Part shown: piece by piece, positions 49,870 to 58,508 of the stretch
How the letters are laid out: the number at the start of each line of letters is the position of its first letter
Position numbering within the stretch: the stretch's first letter is position 1
Origin: Amycolatopsis sp. CA-230715
GTDB lineage: Bacteria > Actinomycetota > Actinomycetes > Mycobacteriales > Pseudonocardiaceae
Assembly (NCBI RefSeq): GCF_018736145.1
Contig: NZ_CP059997.1
Span: 457,501 to 521,500, forward strand
Length of the DNA stretch: 64,000 nucleotides
Direction of reading: 5' to 3'
The notes under the pieces: model-generated
What the model was told of the DNA's origin: nothing
Database searches by the model: none
The model's input: only the letters and a program-made list of their open reading frames with translations
Translations under genes and position numbers: made by a program

Positions 49870-51195
49870 TCACGCGCGCGCGGGCGGCGCCCCCACCACC
49901 GCCCAGCGGCCGGACCGCCAGCGCCACACCACCGCGGCCAGCCGCAGCAGCATGAACAGCGACAGCCCGGTCCAGATCCCGGCGAGCCCCCAGCCGAGCG
50001 CGAGCGAAACCCAGATCAGCGGCAGGAACCCGATCCCGGCGCTGACCAGCGTTGCGGTGCGCAGGAACGCCGCGTCACCGGCGCCGAGCAGCACCCCGTC
50101 GAGCGCGAACACCACCCCGGCGATGGGTTGCAGCGCAACGAAGAACCACCACGCGTGCGGGATTTCGCCGAGCACGCCGGGATCGGTGGTGAACGCGCGC
50201 GGCAGCACCTGCCACACGGCCGCGAACAGCGCGCACAACGCGCAGCCGAAGATCGCGCCGTACCGGGTGATCTGGGTGGCGACGCCCTTCGCCTGCCCGG
50301 CCGACCCGGCGCCGAGCGCCGCGCCGATCAGCGACTGGGCCGCGATCGCGACCGAGTCGAGCACGAGCGACAGGAACGTCCACAGCTGCAGGACCACCTG
50401 GTGCGCGCCGACCGCCTCGGTCGAGGTGCGCGCGGCGACCGCGGCCGCGGAGACGAAGCACGCCTGGAACGCGAGGCTGCGCAGCACCAGGTCGCGCCCG
50501 AGGCCGAGCTGGGCCCGCATCACCTTCGGCCGCGGCCGCAGCGGGACCTTCTCCCGCACCAGCGCCAGTGCGAACAGCGACGCGGAAACCAGCTGCGCCA
50601 CCACGTTCGCGACCGCCGAGCCCTCCAGGCCCATCCCGGCGGGGTACACCAGCAGCGGGCACAGCACGGCCGAGATCCCGTTGCCCAGCAGCACGTAGCG
50701 CAACGGGCGCACGGTGTCCTGCACGCCGCGCATCCAGCCGTTGCCCGCCATCGTGACCAGGATCAGCGGCGCGCCGAACAACGCGATCCGCAGCCAGGAC
50801 ACCGAGGCCGCCGCGGCGTCGGGGTCGCCGGAGAGCGCGCGCACGATCGGGCCCGCCAGCAGCTGGCCCGCGACGAGCAGCACCACGCCGATCGCCAGCC
50901 CGAGCCAGGTGGCCTGCACGCCCTCGCTGACCGCGTCACCGCGCCTGCCCGCGCCGTGCAGCCGCGCGGTGCGGGACGTGGTGCCGTAGGACAGGAACGT
51001 CAGCTGGGTGGAGATCTGGGAGAGCACCACGCCGCCGAGCGCGAGCCCGGCGAGCGGCACCGCGCCGAGATGCCCCACCACCGCCGTGTCGACGAGCACG
51101 TACAGCGGTTCCGCCGCGAGCACGCCGAGCGCCGGGATCGCCAGCCCGAAAACCCGTTTCGCCGGTACCCGCTCGTCCACCACCGCGCTTGCCAC
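49870..51195 (-). CDS. MATE-family efflux transporter
   Basis: A 441-residue multidrug and toxin extrusion protein, 12 hydrophobic segments, of the DinF branch. Signatures: EPLYVLVDTAVVGHLGAVPLAGLALG near the N-terminus and AVGAHQVVLQLWTFLSLVLDSVAIAAQSLIG in the second half. It sits directly downstream of nrnA, a position that is conserved in actinobacteria. Confidence 0.92.
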   Translation of the reverse strand: MASAVVDERVPAKRVFGLAIPALGVLAAEPLYVLVDTAVVGHLGAVPLAGLALGGVVLSQISTQLTFLSYGTTSRTARLHGAGRRGDAVSEGVQATWLGLAIGVVLLVAGQLLAGPIVRALSGDPDAAAASVSWLRIALFGAPLILVTMAGNGWMRGVQDTVRPLRYVLLGNGISAVLCPLLVYPAGMGLEGSAVANVVAQLVSASLFALALVREKVPLRPRPKVMRAQLGLGRDLVLRSLAFQACFVSAAAVAARTSTEAVGAHQVVLQLWTFLSLVLDSVAIAAQSLIGAALGAGSAGQAKGVATQITRYGAIFGCALCALFAAVWQVLPRAFTTDPGVLGEIPHAWWFFVALQPIAGVVFALDGVLLGAGDAAFLRTATLVSAGIGFLPLIWVSLALGWGLAGIWTGLSLFMLLRLAAVVWRWRSGRWAVVGAPPARA

Positions 51196-51233
51196 GGAAC
51201 CGACCTTAACGAGCGGGTCCGACAGTTCCCGAC

Positions 51234-52232
51234 CTACAACAGCGGTGCCGTGGCCAACGCCTCACGGATGCGGGCGAGCGCCTCGTCCGCGGTCCCCTGC
51301 AAGGTGCACCCCGCGGCGAGCCGGTGCCCGCCGCCGCCCAGCGCCTTCGCCGCCATCGAGACGTCGATCCGGCCAGCCGAACGCAACGACACCGACCAGC
51401 CCGCGGGCCCCGCGGGCTTGAGGACCGCGGCCACCCCGGCGTCGCGGACGCACCGCACGACGTCGATCACGCCCTCGATCTCCTCCAGCCGCACCGACGC
51501 GGCGGCCTCGATCGAGACGACCGCGTGCACGAATCCGAACCCTTGCGCGCCTTCGGGTTCGAGGCGTGCGGTGGACAGCACCGAGGACAGCATCGGCAGC
51601 CAGGCGAACGGGTGATCGTCGACGATGTCGCGCGCGATCGCGGCCGGGTCCGCGCCCGCCTCGATCAGCCGCGCCGCCGTGTGGTGCGTCGACGGTTTCG
51701 CCAGCCGGAAGCCCGCGGTGTCGGTGACCAGCCCGGCGTACAAGCACGTGGCGACCGGCGCGTCGACCTCCTCGCCGAGCGCGTCGATGAGCTTCAGCAC
51801 CAGCACGACGGTCGCTTCCGCGGCGTCGTCGACGACGTGCCGGGTGCCGTAGCCGAGGTTCGAAGCGTGGTGGTCGACGACGAGCACCTCCCCGCCCGCG
51901 TCCTTGGTCGTGTCCACCCTGGCCGCGAGCACGCCCAGCCGCGCGGGACTCGGCGTGTCGAGCGCGATGAGCAGCGGTTCGGACTCGGGCAGCCGGTCCA
52001 GCGGGGTGAAGAGCCCGTCGACGTCGAGCGGGCGCAGGCTCTCGGGCATTTCGGCCGGTGTCCCGAAGGACACGCGCACCTTCGCCCCGCGCCGGTGCAG
52101 CACCCGGCCGAGCGCGAGCGCGCTGCCGAGCGCGTCGGCGTCCGGGCGCACGTGCGCGAGCAGGGTCACGTCGGTGGCGGTCCTCAGCAGTGCGGCGGCC
52201 TGCTCGATGTCGTGCTGGAGAGAGGTTCCCAT
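51234..52232 (-). CDS. nrnA: DHH-family oligoribonuclease / pAp phosphatase
   Basis: A 332-residue enzyme degrading short oligonucleotides and dephosphorylating pAp; actinobacterial members also act on cyclic di-AMP products. The N-terminal HVRPDADALGS (27-37), DHH (120-122) and the DHHA1 glycine loop GGGGHRLAAG near the C-terminus are intact. Part of the nusA-rbfA cluster, although a divergent methyltransferase gene and an esterase gene separate it from rbfA here. Confidence 0.93.
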   Translation of the reverse strand: MGTSLQHDIEQAAALLRTATDVTLLAHVRPDADALGSALALGRVLHRRGAKVRVSFGTPAEMPESLRPLDVDGLFTPLDRLPESEPLLIALDTPSPARLGVLAARVDTTKDAGGEVLVVDHHASNLGYGTRHVVDDAAEATVVLVLKLIDALGEEVDAPVATCLYAGLVTDTAGFRLAKPSTHHTAARLIEAGADPAAIARDIVDDHPFAWLPMLSSVLSTARLEPEGAQGFGFVHAVVSIEAAASVRLEEIEGVIDVVRCVRDAGVAAVLKPAGPAGWSVSLRSAGRIDVSMAAKALGGGGHRLAAGCTLQGTADEALARIREALATAPLL

Positions 52233-52242
52233 GCGGGCAAGC

Positions 52243-52248
52243 TACGCT
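52243..52248 (+). promoter_or_regulatory. -10 TACGCT of the methyltransferase gene
   Basis: TACGCT, 8 nt before the ATG at 52257; it overlaps the upstream region of nrnA on the other strand. Confidence 0.5.
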
Positions 52249-52256
52249 CACCGGCG

Positions 52257-53276
52257 ATGCCCGACTACGCGATCCTCGTCTACCCGTCCGCCAACCGGGT
52301 CTACGCCGACTCCTCGCCCGCACTGCTGCGCGCCGAACTGGCCGTGTTCGGCGGCGCGCTGAGCGCCGAGCCGGTCGAGGTCGGCGAACGCGATCTCGGC
52401 GGCGTCGGCTACGTGACGTTCTCCACCCCGGCACCACTGTCCGAAAAGGACATCGCGCTGCTGTCGAACCTTTCGGCGCTGTACGCGTTGTTCGAATCCG
52501 ACGGCGAGTACCTGAAGCCGGTGCGCCTGTCCCCCGCCGCCGAGTTCGACTCGGACCTGCTGACCATCCAGAAGTACGCGGGCAAGACCAACGAGCTGTT
52601 CACCAAGCTGCTGCTCAACGTCACCCTGCTCGCCGCGGGCACCGCGCCAGGCGACCGGGTACGCGTGCTGGACCCGTTGTGCGGCAGGGGAACCACGCTC
52701 AACCAGGCCATGATGTACGGCTTCGACGGGATCGGGCTCGACGTCGACGGCAAGGATTTCGAGTCCTACGAACACTTCGTGAAGACCTGGCTGCGCACCA
52801 AGCGGGTCAAGCACACCGCGGAGACGATGACCGTGCGGCGCGACAAGGTCCGCCTCGGGCGCAGGCTCGACGTCACCTACGGCGCGACGAAGGAGCGGTA
52901 CAAGGCGGGCGACACCCGCACGATCGCCTACTTCAACTGCGACACGCTCACCGCCGACCAGGTGCTGCGCCCCGGTTCGGCCGATGTCGTGGTCACCGAC
53001 GCCCCGTACGGCGTGCAGCACGGCAGCCACCGCGGCACCGCGCTGGCCAGGAGCCCGCGCGATCTGCTCGCCGCCGCCGTTCCGGTGTGGACGCGCGTGC
53101 TGCGCCCCGGCGGCGCGATGGGCATTTCCTGGAACACCACCGTGCTGCCACGGGAAGAACTCGCCGCGACACTGGCGAAAGCGGGCCTGCGAGTCCACGA
53201 TGGACCGTTCGCGGAGTTCGAACACCGCGTCGACCAGGCCATCCTGCGAGACCTGATCGTCGCCACGAAACCCTAA
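52257..53276 (+). CDS. TRM11-like SAM-dependent methyltransferase
   Basis: A 339-residue Rossmann methyltransferase of the TRM11/UPF0020-like group. The SAM loop DPLCGRGT (139-146), LDVDGKD (about 161-167) and the catalytic TDAPYGVQH (247-255, the DPPY-type motif with Ala) are present. About 100 residues lie in front, including an unrecognised N-terminal domain. These enzymes methylate guanine N2 or adenine N6 in RNA or DNA; the N-terminal part here lacks an obvious THUMP motif. It is the only plus-strand gene in the cluster and has its own leaderless promoter. Confidence 0.85.
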   Translation: MPDYAILVYPSANRVYADSSPALLRAELAVFGGALSAEPVEVGERDLGGVGYVTFSTPAPLSEKDIALLSNLSALYALFESDGEYLKPVRLSPAAEFDSDLLTIQKYAGKTNELFTKLLLNVTLLAAGTAPGDRVRVLDPLCGRGTTLNQAMMYGFDGIGLDVDGKDFESYEHFVKTWLRTKRVKHTAETMTVRRDKVRLGRRLDVTYGATKERYKAGDTRTIAYFNCDTLTADQVLRPGSADVVVTDAPYGVQHGSHRGTALARSPRDLLAAAVPVWTRVLRPGGAMGISWNTTVLPREELAATLAKAGLRVHDGPFAEFEHRVDQAILRDLIVATKP

Positions 53277-54109
53277 CGGCGCAAGTGCTTGCCGGTGAAC
53301 GCCAGGATGTCGGGCATGACCTGCTTCCAGTACTTGTCGGTGTGCCCGCCCGGCGCGAACGCGCTTTCGGCAGGGGCCGCGCCCTGAGCGAGTTTGCGCG
53401 CGGCCTTCACGAACGGGTCGCCGTTGCCGCACCAGACCCCGAGCGGCATCGGTTTCAGCTCGTCGAGGTGGAGCAGCGGCTCGTTGGCTTCCCACTCCTC
53501 GCGGGTCTTGAACACCTTGCGCGCCTTGGCATCGCCCCAGCTGGTGAACAACGCGGGGCTGCACGCCGTCGCGACGCGCAGGTCGCGGTGATCGCGGGCG
53601 TAGCGGAGCGCGCCGAAGGCGCCCATCGAAATGCCGAACACGGCCGACGGCTGCTTGAGGTTCCGGTTGGCCAGCCACGAGGGCAGCTCGGTGGACAGCA
53701 TCCGCTGCGGGTCGTCGCCCGGTTCGGTTTCCACCCAGTAGTGGTCGCCGTCGATCGCGACGACGGCGAACGGCGGCGTCCCGTCCCGCACCACCTGGGT
53801 GAGCGCCTGGGGCAGGCCGAGGGTGAGGAAGTTCCTGGCGTTGGCACCGCGACCGTGCAGGGCGAGGCAGACCGGCAGGTCCGTCGCCGGTACCCCGTCC
53901 GGCACCATGAACACCAGGTCCACGGTCTGGTTGCGGGCGGCGGAGACCACCCGCTCGACCGTGACCGCCGCGGTCAGCGCCGCCGGTTTGACCGGAGGGG
54001 GCGCCGCGGGCGGGCCGGGCTGCGGCGTCTCGGCCGAACAGCCCGCCGCGGCCAGTGCCACCGACGCCCCCGCGGCCAGGAACCCGCGACGGGACAGCTC
54101 GTTGCCCAA
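53273..54109 (-). CDS. exported alpha/beta-hydrolase (esterase D-like)
   Basis: A 278-residue exported protein. A twin-arginine signal SRRGFLAAG (6-14) leads to a lipobox ending in Cys24. The domain is an alpha/beta-hydrolase of the esterase/antigen 85-like group: nucleophile Ser161 in GISMG, HGRGAN oxyanion loop (85-90) and GGHTDKYWKQ with the likely catalytic His near 254. TTG start with AGGAG 9 nt upstream. Substrate unknown: an ester or mycolate-like acyl transfer is possible. It lies between rbfA and the methyltransferase, with 4-bp convergent overlap. Confidence 0.82.
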   Translation of the reverse strand: MGNELSRRGFLAAGASVALAAAGCSAETPQPGPPAAPPPVKPAALTAAVTVERVVSAARNQTVDLVFMVPDGVPATDLPVCLALHGRGANARNFLTLGLPQALTQVVRDGTPPFAVVAIDGDHYWVETEPGDDPQRMLSTELPSWLANRNLKQPSAVFGISMGAFGALRYARDHRDLRVATACSPALFTSWGDAKARKVFKTREEWEANEPLLHLDELKPMPLGVWCGNGDPFVKAARKLAQGAAPAESAFAPGGHTDKYWKQVMPDILAFTGKHLRR

Positions 54110-54191
54110 GTCAGCCAGCTCCTACCGTCTCCACCCGACACGCGGTCATGGACGTTAGACGCCTGGGCCCGCGCTCTGGTTGCGGGTGCGG

Positions 54192-54680
54192 TCAGGCTCG
54201 CGACTCGGGCCCGGCGAGTTCGTCGGCCTCGTCGCTTTCTTCGTTTTCTTCGCGCGGCACCCGGTACGGGTCGGGCTCGCCCGCGTGCTGGGCGCCGGTG
54301 GCGCGGCGAGCGACCTCGGCGTCGGCCTGGCGGGCCTTCTCCAGCAGGTCCTCGATGCGCTGGGCGTCCTCGGGGATGGTGTCCGCGACGAAGGTCAGCG
54401 TCGGGGTGAACCGGACACCGGTGCCCTGGCCCACCTTGCTGCGCAGCACCCCGCGGGCGGATTCCAGCGCGGCCGCCGCGCCGGGGAAGTCCGGTGCCGC
54501 GTTCAGGCTTTCGCCGAGCACCGTGTAGTACACCGTCGCGTCGTGCAGGTCCGCGGTGACCTTCGCGTCGGTGATCGTGACGTAGTTCAGGCGCGGGTCC
54601 TTGACCTCGTGCTCGATCGCGGACGCGACGATCTGCGAAATCCGCTTGGCGAGCTTGCGCGCGCGTGCCGGGTCGGCCAC
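54192..54680 (-). CDS. rbfA: 30S ribosome-binding factor A
   Basis: A 162-residue KH-fold factor for 16S rRNA 5' maturation at low temperature. The N-terminal RARKLAKRISQIVASAIEHEVKDPRLNYVTITD and YYTVLGESLNAAPDFPGAAAALESARGVLRSKVG are typical. The last 40 residues are an acidic tail. It stands after infB and DUF503 as expected. Confidence 0.94.
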   Translation of the reverse strand: MADPARARKLAKRISQIVASAIEHEVKDPRLNYVTITDAKVTADLHDATVYYTVLGESLNAAPDFPGAAAALESARGVLRSKVGQGTGVRFTPTLTFVADTIPEDAQRIEDLLEKARQADAEVARRATGAQHAGEPDPYRVPREENEESDEADELAGPESRA

Positions 54681-54705
54681 AACGCACCCCTTTCTGGTGA
54701 AAAAC

Positions 54706-55005
54706 TCAGTCGTCCGGCCCGAGCAGGCGCCGGTGCGCGGTCAGCAGCTCCAGTTCGGGCCGCCCGGCCACGAACCGTTCGCAGCTGTCCAGCACGTCCC
54801 GCACGTGCGCGCCGTCGGCCGCCACCACGGCGACGCCGAGCAGGGCGCGACGGTGCAGGTCGAGATGGCCCGCCTCGGCGACGGACACTTCGAAGCGCTT
54901 CCTGAGCTCGGCCACCACGGGCCGGACCACGGAGCGCTTCTGCTTGAGCGAATGGACGTCGCCGAGCAACAGGTCGAGCTCGAGCGCACCTACGTACATG
55001 GGCAT
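54706..55005 (-). CDS. DUF503 domain protein
   Basis: A 99-residue protein of the DUF503/YlxP family, between infB and rbfA as in most Gram-positives. It has the ferredoxin-like pattern VGALELDLLLGDVHSLKQKRSVVRPVVAELRKRF. YlxP proteins are linked to ribosome assembly; biochemical role unclear. The ATG at 55005 or one two codons later starts it. Confidence 0.92.
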   Translation of the reverse strand: MPMYVGALELDLLLGDVHSLKQKRSVVRPVVAELRKRFEVSVAEAGHLDLHRRALLGVAVVAADGAHVRDVLDSCERFVAGRPELELLTAHRRLLGPDD

Positions 55006-55032
55006 CAGAGGTGGATCGGAACGGACGGGGGA

Positions 55033-55073
55033 ACGGCGGGGCCGGGGAACTACTCGTCCCCCGGCCCCGCCGT
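55033..55073 (-). terminator. 15-bp hairpin after infB
   Basis: ACGGCGGGGCCGGGG (55033-55047), 11-nt loop, exact complement (55059-55073), 5 nt after the infB stop. Confidence 0.85.
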
Positions 55074-55078
55074 GTCGA

Positions 55079-58036
55079 TCAGACGCGCGGCTTCTCGCGC
55101 TGCTCGTAGGTTTCGATCACGTCGCCGACCTTCAGATCGCTGTACGAACCGAGGGTCAGACCGCATTCGAACCCGTCGCGGACCTCGACCACGTCGTCCT
55201 TGAACCGCCGCAGCGAACTGATCGGCAGGTTCTCCGCGACGACGGTGCCGTCCCGCATGAGGCGGGCCCGCGCGTTGCGGCGGATCTCGCCCGAGGTGAC
55301 CAGGCAACCGGCGATGGTGCCGAACTTCGACGACTTGAAGACCTCGCGGATCTCCGCCTTGCCGAGCTCGACCTCCTCGTACTCCGGCTTGAGCATGCCC
55401 TTGAGTGCCTGCTCGATCTCTTCGATCGCCTGGTAGATCACCGTGTAGTACCGGACGTCGACGCCCTCGCGGTTGGCCCGCTCGGTCGCCTTGCCCTGTG
55501 CCCGCACGTTGAAGCCCAGCACGATCGCGTCGGACGCGGTCGCCAGGTCGATGTCGCTCTCGGTGACCCCGCCGACGCCGCGGTGGACCACGTTGAGCTC
55601 GACCTCGTCGCCGACCTCGAGCTGCACCAGCGAGGCTTCGAGCGCCTCGACGGTACCGGAGTTGTCACCCTTGATGATCAGGTTGAGGGTCGAGGTCTCC
55701 TTCAGCGCGGAGTCCAGGTCCTCGAGGCTGACGCGCTTGCGCTTCGCCGCGTTCTGGGCGTTGCGGATCCGGGCCTGGCGGCGCTCGGCGATCTGCCGCG
55801 CCACCCTGTCCTCGTCCACCACCAGGAACGTGTCGCCCGCGCCCGGCACCGAGGTGAACCCGATGACCTGGACGGGCCGCGACGGCAGCGCCTCGGTGAC
55901 GTCGACGTTGTGCTCGTCGACCATCCGGCGCACGCGGCCGTAGGCGTCGCCCGCGACCACCGAGTCGCCGACGCGCAGCGTGCCGCGCTGCACCAGCACG
56001 GTCGCCACCGGGCCGCGGCCGCGGTCGAGGTGCGCCTCGATCGCGACGCCCTGCGCTTCCATGTCCGGGTTCGCCCGGAGGTCCAGCGCCGCGTCCGCGG
56101 TCAGCAGGATCGCCTCGAGCAGACCGTCGATGTTGATGTTCTGCCGCGCGGAGATCTCCACGAACATGGTGTCGCCGCCGTACTCCTCGGCCACCAGGTT
56201 GTACTCGGTGAGCTGCTGCCGGATCTTGTCCGGGTTCGCGCCCTCCTTGTCGATCTTGTTGATCGCGACCACGATCGGCGCCTTCGCCGCCTGCGCGTGG
56301 TTGATCGCCTCGACCGTCTGCGGCATCACGCCGTCGTCGGCGGCGACCACGATCACCGCGATGTCGGTGGAGTTCGCACCGCGGGCACGCATGGCGGTGA
56401 ACGCCTCGTGACCGGGGGTGTCGATGAAGGTGATCAGCCTCGGGTTGCCCTCGAGCTCGGTCTCGATCTGGTAGGCGCCGATGTGCTGGGTGATGCCGCC
56501 GGCCTCACCCTCGCGCACCTTCGACTTCCGGATCGTGTCGAGCAGGCGGGTCTTACCGTGGTCGACGTGACCCATGATGGTCACGACCGGCGGCCTGACC
56601 TGCAGGTCCTCGTCCTCACCCGCGTCCTCGCCGTAGGTGATGTCGAAGGTCTCCAGCAGCTCGCGGTCTTCTTCCTCGGGGCTGACGACCTGAACGTTGT
56701 AGTTCATCTCGCCGCCGAGCAGCTCGAGGATGTCGTCCGACACCGACTGCGTCGCGGTGACCATCTCGCCGAGGTGGAAGAGCACCTGCACCAGCGAAGC
56801 CGGGTTGGCGTCGATCTTCTCGGCGAAGTCGGTCAGCGAGGCACCGCGCGGCAGCCGGATCGTCTCGCCACTGCCCTTGGGCAGGCGGACGCCGCCGACG
56901 CTGGGCGCCTGCATGTTGTCCATGTACTCCTGGCGCTTCTGCCGCTTCGACTTGCGGCCCTTGCGCGAGGGACCACCGGGACGGCCGAAGGCACCCGCGG
57001 TGCCGCCACGGCCACCGGGACCACCGCCGCGGGGGCCGCCGCGGAAGCCGCCACCACCGGCGGGCGCGCCGCCACCGGGACGGAAACCGCCACCGCCACC
57101 ACCGGGGCCACCGCCGCCGGGGCGGAAGCCGCCACCGCCACCACCGGGACCGCCACGGGGCCCACCGGGACCGCCGCGACCGGCACCGCCGCCGCCAGGA
57201 CCGCCACGGGGCCCACCGGGGCCACCGCGACCGCCGCCACCAGGACCGGGACGGCCCGCGGGACGGCCGGGCATCATGCCCGGGTTGGGCCTCGGCGGCA
57301 TGTTGCCGGGGCTCGGCCGGTTGCCGCCGGTACCGCCGGGACGCGGGGCAGGGCGGTCACCGCTGGGCCGCTCGCCGCCACCGGGACGCTGCGGCCGGTC
57401 GCCGCCGCCCTGCTGGCCGCCACCGGGACGCGGTGCCGACGGACGCGGCGCCGGCGAACCTGCACCGACGCCGAACGGGTTGTTGCCCGGCCGCGGCGGG
57501 CGCGGACCCGGCTTCGGGCCGGCGGGCTTGGGGCCCTGCGGCTTCGGCGGGACGACCGCGCCCTGCTGGCCGCCCGCCTGTGCGGCGGGTGCCTGCGGTG
57601 CGGGCGCCTGCGGAGCGGGCTTCGACTCCGGGGCGGGCGCCTTAGCCGCGGCGGGCTCCGCCGCGGGGGCGGGCGCGGGCGGCTTCGGGCCCGGCTTGGG
57701 GCCGGGGACCGCGGACGGGCCGCTCGGCTTGGCGGGCGCCTGCGGCGCCGGTGCCTGAGCCGGTTCGGTGGACGCCGCGGGCTTGGGCGCGGGCGGCGCC
57801 GGGGTCGCGCCGTTGGACGGCGGGCCCGGCATCGGGGCCGGCTTCTTCGCGCCGCGGCCGCCGGGCTTGCCGGTCTTCCCACCGAGCGCGTCGCGCAGCC
57901 GCCTGGCCACCGGGGCCTCGACGGTGGACGACGCGGACTTCACGAACTCGCCCTGCTCCTTGAGCTTCGCGAGTACATCTTTGCTGGTAACGCCGAGCTC
58001 CTTGGCGAGCTCGTGTACTCGGGCCTTGCCTGGCAC
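55079..58036 (-). CDS. infB: translation initiation factor IF-2
   Basis: A 985-residue GTPase that places initiator tRNA on the 30S subunit. An N-terminal VHELAKELGVTSKDVLAKL domain is followed by a very long Pro/Ala and Gly-rich low-complexity stretch (about 50-370), then the G domain with GHVDHGKT near 487 and NKID, domains II-III and the C1/C2 fMet-tRNA-binding region. GTG start with GGAG-type site. Follows ylxR in the rimP-nusA-ylxR-infB unit. Confidence 0.97.
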   Translation of the reverse strand: MPGKARVHELAKELGVTSKDVLAKLKEQGEFVKSASSTVEAPVARRLRDALGGKTGKPGGRGAKKPAPMPGPPSNGATPAPPAPKPAASTEPAQAPAPQAPAKPSGPSAVPGPKPGPKPPAPAPAAEPAAAKAPAPESKPAPQAPAPQAPAAQAGGQQGAVVPPKPQGPKPAGPKPGPRPPRPGNNPFGVGAGSPAPRPSAPRPGGGQQGGGDRPQRPGGGERPSGDRPAPRPGGTGGNRPSPGNMPPRPNPGMMPGRPAGRPGPGGGGRGGPGGPRGGPGGGGAGRGGPGGPRGGPGGGGGGFRPGGGGPGGGGGGFRPGGGAPAGGGGFRGGPRGGGPGGRGGTAGAFGRPGGPSRKGRKSKRQKRQEYMDNMQAPSVGGVRLPKGSGETIRLPRGASLTDFAEKIDANPASLVQVLFHLGEMVTATQSVSDDILELLGGEMNYNVQVVSPEEEDRELLETFDITYGEDAGEDEDLQVRPPVVTIMGHVDHGKTRLLDTIRKSKVREGEAGGITQHIGAYQIETELEGNPRLITFIDTPGHEAFTAMRARGANSTDIAVIVVAADDGVMPQTVEAINHAQAAKAPIVVAINKIDKEGANPDKIRQQLTEYNLVAEEYGGDTMFVEISARQNINIDGLLEAILLTADAALDLRANPDMEAQGVAIEAHLDRGRGPVATVLVQRGTLRVGDSVVAGDAYGRVRRMVDEHNVDVTEALPSRPVQVIGFTSVPGAGDTFLVVDEDRVARQIAERRQARIRNAQNAAKRKRVSLEDLDSALKETSTLNLIIKGDNSGTVEALEASLVQLEVGDEVELNVVHRGVGGVTESDIDLATASDAIVLGFNVRAQGKATERANREGVDVRYYTVIYQAIEEIEQALKGMLKPEYEEVELGKAEIREVFKSSKFGTIAGCLVTSGEIRRNARARLMRDGTVVAENLPISSLRRFKDDVVEVRDGFECGLTLGSYSDLKVGDVIETYEQREKPRV
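56985..57260 (-). repeat. Gly/Pro/Arg-rich low-complexity repeats in infB
   Basis: Units encoding GGPGGGGGGFRPGG and RGGPGGPRGGPGGGG recur about three times each. It is within the disordered N-terminal region of IF-2, which varies in length between species. It is a likely site of slippage and of assembly error. Confidence 0.7.
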
Positions 58037-58122
58037 AGCACTCCTATTCTGGGGAGGCCGGCGGCAGACCCGCAGACCTCGTCCTACTGTCGCGCGTTCA
58101 TGGCTTCAGCTTCACGGCTGAC

Positions 58123-58485
58123 TCATGACGGGTCGACCTGCTTCCTTGTTTCCGACTGGGCGGGGGAAGATCCCCCGCCGGGTCCGTGCACGGCGTGCGC
58201 GGCGAGCCGCGCGGACACCGCCCGTGCGTCGAGCACCCCAGAAACCCGTAACGCCCTGGGGAACGCTCGTCGCCGTTCGGCCTTGGCCAGGCACTCCGGC
58301 CCGGGATGCAGCCAAGCACCCCGCCCCGGCAGCCGCCGACGTTCGTCGACGACGAGGCACCCGTCCACCGCGACCACTCGCAGCAACTCGCCGATCGAAG
58401 CCCGCTTCCGGCAGCCGACGCACGTGCGTACCGGGGAATCCCGATGTTTCGTGCGGGCGGTCGCCGTCAACGGGCTTCGAACCAC
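58123..58485 (-). CDS. ylxR: YlxR family RNA-binding protein
   Basis: A 120-residue protein of the YlxR (DUF448) family: PVRTCVGCRKRASIGELLRVV near the start and GRGAWLHPGPECLAKAERRRAFPRALR are conserved. It is a small RNA-binding or RNase P-modulating factor between nusA and infB. I take the GTG at 58485, which TAGACT precedes by 5 nt; a GTG at 58512 overlapping the nusA stop (GTGA) is an alternative that adds nine residues. Confidence 0.9.
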   Translation of the reverse strand: MVRSPLTATARTKHRDSPVRTCVGCRKRASIGELLRVVAVDGCLVVDERRRLPGRGAWLHPGPECLAKAERRRAFPRALRVSGVLDARAVSARLAAHAVHGPGGGSSPAQSETRKQVDPS

Positions 58486-58490
58486 ACCTG

Positions 58491-58496
58491 AGTCTA
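58491..58496 (-). promoter_or_regulatory. -10 TAGACT before ylxR
   Basis: Minus-strand TAGACT, 5 nt before the GTG at 58485; a possible internal promoter in the nusA-infB operon. Confidence 0.4.
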
Positions 58497-58508
58497 GCCG
58501 GTCGCCCC

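Noticed and set aside
56985..57260. Tandem repeats as a CRISPR-like array
   Set aside because: The repeats are short, irregular, in frame, and encode the Gly-rich N-terminal region of IF-2; no unique spacers exist.
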